Source: Galaxea fascicularis (lineage: Eukaryota > Cnidaria > Anthozoa > Scleractinia > Euphylliidae). From it: DNA of 64,000 nt. Position 1 is the first letter of the stretch, and each line of letters begins with the position of its first letter. The DNA lies in assembly GCA_948470475.1 (NCBI GenBank), contig OX419341.1, positions 26,029,278 through 26,093,277 on the forward strand, in the 5' to 3' direction. Shown piece by piece: positions 44,549 through 54,638 of this stretch. The translations under genes and the position numbers were made by a program. A model generated the notes under the pieces. The model saw only the letters and a list, made by a program, of their open reading frames with translations. It searched no databases and had not been told where the DNA came from.

Positions 44549-47500
44549 ATGGCGTCATTATCTTTTCTTCTCGTCTCCACTGTCCTGTGCCTCGCGGTCT
44601 ATAGTTCTCTCAGCCCCATCTCTTCTGCTGTGGCCGGAAAGCCTTGCGAGAGAGAAGCGATCAGGAAATGTAATTATGAATTCAAGGAAGTGTTTGCCCC
44701 CATAAACGCCTCAGCGGGACTCAGAATTTGGGAAAATGCATACTGCAGCGCACTGCAGGTAATTCACCATGTATTATCGTAGCGTCTGATTAATCATTTC
44801 ATTGATGGGCAGCAACGTATGTGTTTCTAGTGACGGGGGAAAGGTCGGTTGATACAATGTTTCTTAGTTTCGAAAAATATTCCTAAGGCAGAGGTCAATA
44901 GGCATTACTTCGCGACGCTAGCAAGTACGAATATCAATTGGGTGTCATGATATTGTTTCCAGACCAAAGCAACATTTGGACGGCATGTGAAATGCCAGTC
45001 TCACTGGTAAAAACACTAAAAAAATCAAAGTGTCCATAAGCACATTCATTTTCTCAACAGACTTTCATGAACTGCTTAGATCGGTCTCTCGAAAACTGCA
45101 CAGGGAGCACATGGCTGTCAGAGTACAGTTTTGTTGTCTTGGAGCACGGAGTGATGGACAAAAAATGCGGGATGTGTCCCAGACATCAGTTTGGAAATCT
45201 TGAAAACGCCTCAAATGGTAAGAAGAGCGGAGATAACGCCTAACGTAAAAAATGTCATAGTAACTTGTCATAAAGGATGCTCGTAAATTGCAGGCTTAGA
45301 TCGTTCAATTTATTTAACTGAGTTCATTGATACTGTGAGAGAGAGGAAATTTAGGGCCGATATCATTTCAGTAGATCTCTTACTGACCTAAGGGGCGGTG
45401 TGTCGACAGCTGTATATAGCGGCGACCTTGCAAACGTTGCATAGAATGAGTTAACGCATAATCATGATAGTTTGAGCCTCATAAAAGCCGGTTCCCACAC
45501 CTCCCCAGTACCTCTCCCCTCCGGCTTTTTTGCACTAGCCCGCACTCAGACGAATTCCTTTTCTGTCGCTCGTTCAAATGCTTTATTAAATCTGGGATTG
45601 TTAATTGATCCAACGCAGAATTGAGAAACGGCTAAGCAAGTCAATAACAGGATTTCGATTGAGAGTTTGAATTGTCTCGATTTCTATTGAACACTAGTAG
45701 AGCACACCATTGCTCATTTTCACTTAGTCACCTCGAACGTCACGTTGTTGATATTACTAAGAATAACAGACTCCTTCCCTTGCTCGAAGCACGGTTCGCG
45801 CTAGCCATTGGTTAAGTTGAATTAAAGCCTACAGGCTGTCATGGTATTTAACCCGGGTTAGCGCTAACCATGCCTAGAGCAACTCGGCCCCAGGTGTGTG
45901 TTTCTCGAAACCTCCGAAACTTTTTGGGCCTATTCGGGTGCCACAATTTCCTACGTATCTTAAAAACGAAGACGTTTCCGGGCATAAAATTTCATAACAA
46001 ATTTGCCTTTTCCTATCTTAAAAACATAGTTAAAGACCAGCTTTTTAGAATGAGCGGATCGCAGTTTTAGAAATGGCTTTTTGGGCCCGAAACGTTTTCG
46101 GGACTTTCCAGAAACGTGCCCCAGCCCTCTAAAACGCATTTTAACATTACTCGTCTGCTGTTTTATTTCTCAGCACGCAGGAAACCCTACTATGTTGGTG
46201 AGTATCAGATTGAGTACTGGCTGTTGATCCCCTGAACTGACGCCTACTAAAACAGTCAAGCTTATGGCAATAGCCTTAGTAATGTTGTAATGAAGCCCTC
46301 AACAAATGATTATCTGCCAAAACCTTTTTGGGAGTGTCACTGTCACATGCAGGGCCGTGGGTAGCTAGCATGTAGCATGAGGCAAGACGAGGCACTTGCC
46401 TCGCCTTACACTTGAACGAGAATGATGTTCCTGAGCGTCTAGACGCGGGGGGCGGGGGAGGGGGTGCATGCCCCCAAAACCCCCTAGCGACTCTCGCCTT
46501 CGATTGTAGGGTTGGATGACCGAGGAAGAGTCAGGTGTTTTTCATGTGTAATTCTTATAAATTATGTTGAGCTGCTTTATATCACACTTATAATACACTG
46601 AACATAATTACTCAATTCTGATTGGTTGAGAGCAGTACGATTAATCCCAAATAGTACTCGGCAGGAGTACCTATTAAGTTTCCATGGCAACAGTGCGTGA
46701 CAACAGCCAAACGTTGCAAATTTGAACGTTTTGATCGGTGAAACTGGACGAAAAGGCACATAAACCAAAGTTACCACTCTCTGGAATGATTTGTTGGACT
46801 AATTTATTAAAATACGCAATAATTTACTAGTTGCATGACTTCACACAATTCGTAATTTTGCCGAGCGAACTATGAATAAAAAATCGCACGACCTTCTCGT
46901 GCAATCCGTGATTAATAGATACTCGTGATTTTAAAAGTTCTCAAATTGCACTCGCCTAAAGGCTCGTGCAATTTTGAGAACTTTCAAAATCACTCGCCGA
47001 CCTATTAATCATGAATTGCACTCGAGGTCGTTCGATTTCTGGCCTACACTAATAGTTATATATGGTGAGACTGCAAACTGAAAATTCCAGGTGCAAGGTC
47101 TGTTCCTGAAAATGTGAAAATGTGAAGCTTCTGGGATGTGACTCAGATTGACAAGAATACCTCACGAATTAATGTGTCTTGGTAGTCAGCTGAATGTACC
47201 CAATGAGTGGCTTTCAGCTTACCTAGACACATTAATTTGACTCTTCTCTGTTCCTGCCTTACACAGGGGCGTAGTCAGGGGAGGGTTCCAGGGGTTCTGG
47301 AACCCCTCTTTTGGGTTATGAAAATGAATATTATCTCAAGAGGATAAACGTATCGGAACCCCCCTTTAGAAATTCCGCGAGACGAGATTTTTGTCTTTGA
47401 AGAAGAACAAAAGAAAATCAATTTAAAAATGCATCGCAAGCTATATCACAATTTTATACAGCATTTGATGAAGTATGTAATATGTTAACCAACTGTTATT

Positions 47501-48089
47501 TTATCCATTTTTAATTCTATTACGGTCCATCTCTCCAGGAAGCGATATTTACAATCTCCTTAGAAATGCTAACTACGTTAAGCACTGAAGTTATTGGAAA
47601 TTTGTGCTCAAAATCAAGGAAACGCCATTTCTGAAGACCCAAAAATCAAAAATTTTCCGGGGGAACATGCCCCCGGACCCCCTAGCAAAAAGCGCCTCAG
47701 GCGCTAGATTGTCAATCGGGCATGCATTATACATTAGGGACTCCTCCATGCAAAAAGGCTGGCTACGCCCCTGTTACACGATTCGCACGTGCAAAACGAT
47801 CAGTCGCGACTCAGAACATTTCTTCTCTACTTAAGGTTCCGATGTCTGCCTCAGTTGTGCTAGACGCGTGCACCACAAATGTGTATGGCGATTTCTCAGG
47901 AAGATCATGGTGGACCCCAACATGTGCAATGATATACAGGAATTCATTGCTTGTTATAAAGAGGAAGGCGACCGCCGCAAAAAGCGATGTGCCGCGACCA
48001 AGATTGTGAGGAAGTTTTCCCACCTCTGTCAAAAGCAAGGAGAAAGAATGCTGATCATGGACAAGATTCACCCGGGCTTGATGTGCTAA
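44549..48089 (+). CDS. Secreted cysteine-rich protein, 214 aa, with a 24-nt microexon
   Basis: Exons: 44549-44758, 45061-45217, 46174-46197 and 47836-48089, all in phase (0, 1, 1). The ATG opens on a clear signal peptide (ASLSFLLVSTVLCLAVYSSL). The mature part has about 15 Cys: KPCERE, RKCNYE and NAYCSA in exon 1; FMNCL, ENCTG and a KKCGMCP pair in exon 2; VCLSCA, HKCVW, MCNDI, IACYK, RCAAT, HLCQ and a terminal GLMC in exon 4. Three NxS/T sites are visible. The 24-nt exon 3 encodes a basic RRKPYYV segment between Cys clusters. Helix-like spacing of Cys resembles small secreted helical proteins, but I cannot assign a family. Intron 3 is packed with mobile elements. Confidence 0.8.
46881..47038. 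mobile_element. Palindromic element in intron 3 of the cysteine-rich gene
   Basis: AAATCGCACGACCTTCTCGT...GATTTTAAAAGTTCTCAAATTG pairs with TGCAATTTTGAGAACTTTCA...GAGGTCGTTCGATTT. About 158 bp, loop near 46958. Confidence 0.8.
47264..47773. mobile_element. MITE with CAGGGGCGTAGTCAG termini and 5-bp duplication
   Basis: CAGGGGCGTAGTCAGG at the left pairs with CTGGCTACGCCCCTG at the right. TTACA flanks both ends (47259-47263 and 47774-47778). It ends 60 bp before the exon 4 acceptor of the cysteine-rich gene. The 5-bp duplication is shorter than the 8 bp usual for hAT elements. Confidence 0.88.
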
Positions 48090-48326
48090 TTATTTAATCA
48101 CCAAGTCAGGAAAAAGTGATCAGTTGAAAACAACTCCGTTTGACTCAAATTAAAAAGTAAACCACTCACTTAGTGGCTCGTACTGCTGTCCGCAACTGAC
48201 GTAAGCAACTGGAAATAAAATCACTAAGTTCGATAATTAATCTTGCTTTTATTCATTTCTGGGTAAAATCGTCCTCGTTTTCAGGCCTTTCTCACGCAGG
48301 ATATTACAAGTCGATATTTTAGATAC

Positions 48327-48512
48327 CAGGCCCGTAGGGTGGATTCTGTTGAGGGGGGTTCTTTTATGTTTTGGGAGGTATTTTTTAGCGCCAGAGGCGC
48401 GAGCCTCTAGGGGGGTCTGATTTTTTTATCTTTTCAACTCCCAAAAAATGCCGACTTCAAAAATTTTAGGGGTTCGTTCGAACCCCTCGAACCCCCCCAC
48501 CCTACGGGCCTG
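48327..48512. mobile_element. MITE with CAGGCCCGTAGGGTGG termini and 5-bp duplication
   Basis: 186 bp bounded by CAGGCCCGTAGGGTGG and CCACCCTACGGGCCTG, flanked by GATAC on both sides (48322-48326 and 48513-48517). Interior motifs GGGGGGTTC and GAACCCCTCGAACCCCC are also inverted. Confidence 0.9.
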
Positions 48513-48529
48513 GATACTAGATAAAAATC

Positions 48530-48880
48530 GACACAAATCCATGACAATCGATAACAAAAGTTGATGTGATTACCGATTTTGATCAATTATGTAATTAGAG
48601 TTAGATTTCTATTAATTTGTCTCAAAAACGCACATCCTGCACATCGCTCCTCCGGCACGTTCGCCCACTTTGATGAACGTGAGGTCCATGAAAAGGAGTT
48701 TAAAGATCTTAGTAGTCGGAGGCAAAATTGAGGGACAAATAATCGAAATCGATAATCCGATCTCAAATCATGTGATTATCGATATTTATCGATTACTTTC
48801 ACTAATTGATTGATCAGTATCGAATAATATCGAGAAAAATCGATTAATCGATCAGCTTTTCGATGATCGATTTGTAACGT
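48530..48880. repeat. Degenerate ATCGATT cluster 2
   Basis: Numerous imperfect ATCGATT/AATCGAT motifs, densest at 48730-48880 (GATTATCGATATTTATCGAT, AAAATCGATTAATCGATC). Comparable to 29865-30035. Confidence 0.7.
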
Positions 48881-49049
48881 CCTGACTCACGTAGAATTTC
48901 AGCACAGGGATGCCAGCACCTATCTCAAGACCGAGCTGGGCCAGAATTTTGATGGAGACTAACCAATAAACATGACTGTGTGATTCTGCACGATACCCCG
49001 ATCAGCAATGGCCAAATATCGAGTAAAGTTAGACATATCTTTTTGTGGG

Positions 49050-49095
49050 TAGTGTCGGGGTAGGGGGGAGGGGTAGGGGGAGGGGGAGGGACAGG
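49050..49095. repeat. G-rich tract
   Basis: Several GGGG runs spaced by one to four bases (TAGGGGGGAGGGGTAGGGGG). It could form a G-quadruplex; it may equally be simple-sequence expansion. Confidence 0.6.
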
Positions 49096-49401
49096 AGTGT
49101 TGGTTCTAGCACATACAAACTGGTAAGAAAATTAGGAATTTTTGTTTTCTGGAAAACGGTTGCTAAAGGCAGTGAAAATTGTCTGGTGTCAGCCAGGGGA
49201 AGAGAGGAGGCCCTCTTCACTCCTTACTACCTTTCTCCTTTCTTGGGTAAGCTAGCCATGCAGGCTCTTGTTTTAGTTCTACCATTTCCATATAGTCAAA
49301 CATGGAAAAAATCTTGTACCACTTTGTTTCTCCCAGGACTTTAGTGCCCTTAAATCAGGGTTAACATATACTATATCCATGAGCTCTGTAATAAATTTAC
49401 T

Positions 49402-49676
49402 GGGGAGCAGGGTTGGCGCAGTGGTGAGAGCACTCGCCTTCCACCAATGTGTCCCGGGTTCAATTCCCGGACTCAACATCATAAGTGTACTGAGTTTGTT
49501 GGTTCTCTACTCTGCTCCGAGAGGTTTTTCTCAGGGCACTCTGGTTTTCCCCTCTCCTCAAAAACTAACATTTGATTTGATTTGATTTGCATTGATTTAC
49601 AGTCTCCCCAATTAGTAGAGCACCTGTGCTAAGCTAGAAAGATTTCAGACTTAAATAAAGTTATTATTATTATTAC
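49402..49676 (+). repeat. tRNA-headed SINE, GCAGGGTTGG family, copy 2
   Basis: Same family as 18878-19158: GCAGGGTTGGCGCAGTGG, B box GGGTTCAATTCC, TTGGTTCTCTACTCTGCTCC, ACAGTCTCCCCAATTAGTAG. The tail ends in (TTA)n. Confidence 0.9.
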
Positions 49677-49960
49677 TAAAACAAAATACGTTTCCATACA
49701 TGAATACCATTCAGTGAAAAGGAGTTGAATGCCTGGTAGGTATAAAGAAACAGTACCTTAGAATGTTTTCTGGCTCACCATGGCAAAAATGATTTTCTGA
49801 ATACTGGTAATTATTTTCTGCTTCATTTCTGCCATGAAACAAAGCAGATCACCTATTCAGTATTCCTATAAACCGCCAACCAGTTGGCTCAGTTGGTAGA
49901 GCACAGGACTCCTATGAATGAGGTGTATGGGGTTAACAGGAGGTGCACATTATTACCTCA

Positions 49961-50199
49961 TTGGCCGTTCCGAAATTCATGGTTTTGGGGGACGCTGTCA
50001 CAAAATTAGAGACATTTGTATGGATTTTGAGCTACCGTATGTTTCAAGGTCCATAACTTGGTCTCTGTTCAACCTAAAAGAATGAAACTTGGTCAAACGA
50101 CCAACCTCAATGTTATCTTTCATGCGATGGTGTCAATTTATCGATTACCTCAAAATTTGAAACCCGCCCCAGTTCACCTTTGAATTTCGGAACAGCCAA
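49961..50199 (+). mobile_element. MITE with TTGGCCRTTCCGAAATTC termini, copy 2
   Basis: About 239 bp bounded by TTGGCCGTTCCGAAATTC and GAATTTCGGAACAGCCAA. Reverse-oriented relative to 29397-29632 and similar throughout. A tRNA-like fragment (GTTGGCTCAGTTGGTAGAGC, about 49885) lies just left of it. Confidence 0.88.
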
Positions 50200-51328
50200 T
50201 TGCGCTATTCTCCCTTGGACAGAATTGTCCAACAAAAATTGTTATGAGCTATGAACTATGAACTATACCTGCTCACTTGTATTCCATGATTGTAATTTAA
50301 ATGAAGGCAACTTTGGGCTTGCAGTATCTCTGTGAATTATCTGGGCAGTGTCTTCAGATCAAATAGTTCGACATAACCTGTTAAATAGACTTATTGGGAG
50401 ACAGACTGCCAAATGTCAGTGTCAGATTATTTGGAAAAAATATTTCAAAGGCAAATTGGGATAAGGCAACAAATATTTTGTTTTGGTACATGGTGGTATA
50501 AGCATTGATCCATTTAGTTCAGCTGGAGTCCACACTTCTGAACACAGTTTACTATAACAACAATTACAGAAATTAAGTCAGATTTCTTTTAAATGCTACT
50601 AATTAGCTGCACTACAATAATGGTCGCCTTTATGCCAGATCTAAAATAAAGTCAAGCCATGATTGTGGTTTTGTAATACTCAACACTTCTCACGCTAAGA
50701 TTAATCTTGTTCTTGTAACTATCACATTAATTGATTACAATACAGGTTAATGGATGACCTTCACCATGGACAAAAACTAAATTATCAAGTCACTAAAAGT
50801 CACTGAAATCAGCTAGTTAAGATTCAACTAAGATAGGCCTTTTGTTTTCATGTGAAAAAACAATATGGTGTGAGACCTTCAATGTTTTCTTCCCTGTTTT
50901 TGAGCCACAAATTACCTAATAGCCTGAAACTAAGAAGAAGTAACCATTTTCATTTTGCTTGAGTGGTTCAGTACAGTGAGATTTTCCTTACTGATGAACT
51001 TTGATTACACAAGCTCATACCCTGAGTCCTATTCCTTACCAAACGTACTCAAAGAAAGAAACAACTCTCAAATGATTTGTTAGGCTTTTCAAGCAACATA
51101 AATGACAGGAGGTAAATCAGGACTCTAACATGACCCTGAATCCTAAGCATGCACAGTTCAAAAGGAAGTCCTGTATTTCAGACCAACAGATCAGATCTTT
51201 CAAGAGTTACTTGTTTCCCACCTACTAGAAAATGCCTAGAATGAAGACTCTGGGTATGAGATTGTTGATTAGAAAATAATTAATAATGTTCATACATTTA
51301 TCTGTCAGAACAAAACCAAACAGTGTGG
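50200..51328. other. Intergenic, no gene seen
   Basis: AT-rich sequence without a convincing open frame or element. The right part is probably the 3' UTR of the DUF4476-like gene. Confidence 0.4.
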
Positions 51329-52072
51329 TTACTGTGGAAAATGATAGGGATATCCTGCCTGAGGGTATCCACCTGGGGCTTGCTGAGGATACCCTGCTGA
51401 AGGAGGATAGTACCCTCCTTGGGGTGGATACTGAGGAACCCCAGGAGGTGGGGCAGTACCAGTTGGATACTGTGCTGTTCCAGATGCTGCATAGGGGTAT
51501 GCTCCAGGAGGAGGTCCATATGGGCCAGGTGCTGGATAGGGGCTTTGCCCAGGATATGGTGTTGATCCTGGGTACGGCACCGGTACTGGAAATCCTCCGG
51601 GTGGAGGTGTCATCCCAGGGAAACATCCAGGCGGTGGCCCGGCTGGGCAGGCTCCTGGTTGTCGCGGAAGTCCGGGTTGTGGCCCTGAGCGGGTACGATT
51701 CATAAGAATTTCCCTGGCCCGCTGCCTGTCACTTTGGAAGCTGAACGCGCTGTCCAAGGCCGCTACATTGTTGTCAGTTATATGTTGCGATACAATTTGT
51801 AACGCTCGTGTCTTCGATTTGTCGAACGAGAAAACACGCAGTATGTTGGCTGCCTCCTCACATGTGGTCGCGTACATCCTTGGAGCACACATCTCGACAC
51901 ATTTCACTCTCTCGTCATCAAAAGGAAACTCCTTCACAAGCTGAGTGACTTGATCGGCGGACAAATAGCCATACGAGCTGCCGAGAGTGGTGCGAATCGC
52001 ATCTAATTTCTCGTTTTTGAAGTGCTGTCCCTCTACGGCTCTTTTGATGTTATCAAACTCGCTTGCATCCAT
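51329..52072 (-). CDS. DUF4476-like protein with proline/glycine/tyrosine-rich tail
   Basis: A 247-aa intronless frame starting MDASEFDNIKRAVEGQHF. The N-terminal part (residues 1 to about 120) is helical and repeats the pattern LSADQVTQLVKEFPFDDERVK, with FSFDKSKTRALQIVSQHI and FSFQSDRQRAREILM, as in DUF4476 proteins, where short helical repeats end in a phenylalanine-rich turn. From about residue 125 to the end it is low-complexity, rich in Pro, Gly, Tyr and Gln (PGSTPYPGQSPYPAPG, GYPQQAPGG). Such tails often mediate WW/UEV-type or self-association contacts (inference). No signal peptide is seen, so it is probably cytosolic. ATG 52072 is the only good start. A plus-strand mirror frame at 51286-51705 is a shadow of the low-complexity tail. 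Confidence 0.85.
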   Translation of the reverse strand: MDASEFDNIKRAVEGQHFKNEKLDAIRTTLGSSYGYLSADQVTQLVKEFPFDDERVKCVEMCAPRMYATTCEEAANILRVFSFDKSKTRALQIVSQHITDNNVAALDSAFSFQSDRQRAREILMNRTRSGPQPGLPRQPGACPAGPPPGCFPGMTPPPGGFPVPVPYPGSTPYPGQSPYPAPGPYGPPPGAYPYAASGTAQYPTGTAPPPGVPQYPPQGGYYPPSAGYPQQAPGGYPQAGYPYHFPQ

Positions 52073-54638
52073 CGTAAATAACGCCTCTAAAATCGACGCT
52101 AAATTTGAAATTAGCTGCTTTAACCAGTATTTTTAGGGCACGACAAACGCCACCAAGCAATGTACCGTAATGGGATATATCGAAAGGGCAACAGTGAAAT
52201 GATGACGTAAACACATGTAAATTTTACCGACAGGACACTGGAAGATGAACTGAAGGAGACTTTACAAAAAAATATTTGCACGAGCTGTCACATGTGATGT
52301 ACAGCTAATAAATCAGCGTTGTTCAACGACCAGAAATTTGGATTGACCTTAAGGATTGGCCTGGGCGATAGAACGTACCCAAGAAATTGTAGTTTCCGCT
52401 AGTAATGGGGCGAGAGCAAAACAGTCGTCCCCTACCCCCTCGAATCTCCGTTTTACCGTCGCACTGTTACCAGCTGAAACGCGGAAAACACTATATATGT
52501 TGTGGTTCAATTTTATCCTTGGTTTAAAAATTTTCCTCCTTTTGTTTCTGGCTATGGTAATGTATGATAATGTGTGATAATTAGTTTAAAACAAAGGGAG
52601 AAATTTTTTAAACCAAGGATATATACACCGACCGAAACCATGTTTGTGAGCCCGCGAGAATGAGCACCCCACAAATTCACTGAAACCACTGGTTACTAAA
52701 TATGACCAAATATGGTTTAGGTGGGTTGTAGTGCCTCTCCTGAAACGCTTGCTTCGCAGGCTATAAAAGGAATTGGGGCCCGAGATATTTCCCATGTTGG
52801 CACCTGGCACCACTTCCGCTTTGCACGTTTTGGTTTACCATTCCAGGGTGGACTTCAGGAAAAAGATCATGCGCGTGTTGCTTTTACGCGAAACATAAAC
52901 TATGCCTTAAGAGAAAGCTTAATAAATCCAGGGTTCGGGATAAAAAATAACTTTGGAAAATTTTTCCGATTTTAAAGCGCCGTAAGCCGTAAGAAGGTAA
53001 AGTCATCGAGTATCATTCGGGTATGAATGGCGGGCGCTGGAGCAAAACAACCGCACCCAATTTTGGATATTCGATCTGCGGATTGGTTAAGAAGATATTC
53101 TCGGTTTTCACATGACGTCATCAAAATTAAAAGATGAGGAATATCAATCCTTTTGAGATTTTAGTTTAGCTAGTTATTAGAACAGCTGAAGACTTATCTT
53201 TTCACAAATTTTCAGTTTGATAGGGTTTTCCGTCTAGAGATAAAGCAAGGTTGAACTTCTGAGCTTTTGCGTTGCACGATATTAAACTGGCGGCCGAGAA
53301 TGCTGTTACGTAGGTCAAAAAAAGTGACTTATCCGCTGAGACAGTCTGAACAGTCCTTGAACGAGAATAAGTACTCGTGTAGATGTTTATGAGCCCTCAG
53401 AAGATGACTATAGGCTTTTTATAGCAAAACTCGATGACATGTTTTTGTTAGCTTCCGGCCGCCATATTTCGGAAACCGAAACGGAAAGCCAGTCTGCTCG
53501 GAGGTGAATAGTACTTGCTAATCACTTCCGAGTTAACCAATCAGAACGCGCGAAAAGCACTATTCTCTTGTATGGTATATACTAATCACATTTAAAGTCT
53601 GCGGAGCTACAAATTTCTTTGGCGTTTTACGTTTCAGGGTGCCTAAAAAAGAAAACAGCCTTTATTAAACGAAAACGATCCAAACAATGGTGGAAAATAA
53701 ACATCCACTGTTATCAAAAAACGCGGGAACATTGACTAACCATTAGCTCAGAAAATACACGTATAATTATTAGTCAGTCAAATGTACCATTGTTCCAAGT
53801 CCAGATTGTTTAAGGTAAGACATTGGCATCTTTAATTTACAGCTTCACAATATACATTCCTACAGATATAATTTTGTAATAATTGTAACTTTGAAAATAA
53901 AAAAAAATAGTGCTGGCAACGCTTGTAAACATTTAAAACAAAGTTGCCAAATTCGCAGTAAAGGTAAATCCGTCGCAGCAATGCCCTTAGAGCGAAGACA
54001 AGCGGACGTTTCCCGAAACTACAGAAACCATTTTGGACCAGAAAAAGAACAATTCCACACGCACCACGTCAGTAAACAAGAAATTCTATACTTAACAATA
54101 GTTGAAAAATCTACGACTACAAAGACGTTAGGCCGCTTTCTTTAAAAACTACCACAAACAGAAAAATGATGCGAAACGGAGTCCTTATGAAGCAAGTAGG
54201 GTTATATTACAATGGAGTTGCTTTGTTCTTCAAGGAAAATACAGCTTGTTAATACGACAACTTAGTACATGCGAGTTTGTTACACGCCGCTCTAGTTTGG
54301 GTCACTAGGAATTATCATAAAATTCAGCCTGAAACTGCCGCTATCTACAATGCCATTATGACTGGCATATTTAACAAAGACTTTCATCATACATAGGAAC
54401 CAACGTATTGTCTGTTCGTGTTCTGACCGAAGGGAAAATTAATCGAATTAAGCTTAGTCGTCTTCTTCACACTCATGTCTTGCACAGAACTGAACTTCTT
54501 TACACGCCTAGCTAGTTCTTCAAACTGCGCGCTGGGGCTGCAGGTATCGTGGGGTTCGCTGTTTCTTCTCCAGGCACATATGTTTCTATAATCCTCAGCT
54601 GATACACCCAGGGCCTTATTCCTGTCCATTATGCAGTC
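52073..54638. other. Intergenic, with one inverted repeat
   Basis: The promoter of the DUF4476-like gene (minus) lies at the left and the NUP98 3' flank at the right. Apart from the 52515-52620 palindrome I see only short open frames. The 80-codon minus-strand frame at 54629-54387 starts about 10 bases after the NUP98 stop and most likely lies in its 3' UTR. Confidence 0.45.
52515..52620. mobile_element. Short palindromic element
   Basis: ATCCTTGGTTTAAAAATTTT pairs with AAATTTTTTAAACCAAGGAT; a second inner pair is CCTCCTTTTGTTT/AAACAAAGGGAG. About 106 bp, no coding capacity. Confidence 0.8.

Noticed and set aside
47811..48071. 86-codon minus-strand open frame
   Set aside because: Shadow of exon 4 of the cysteine-rich gene.
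54387..54629. 80-codon minus-strand open frame just after the NUP98 stop
   Set aside because: Position fits the 3' UTR, no recognisable domain, and no need for readthrough because Nup96 already ends at its conserved C-terminus.
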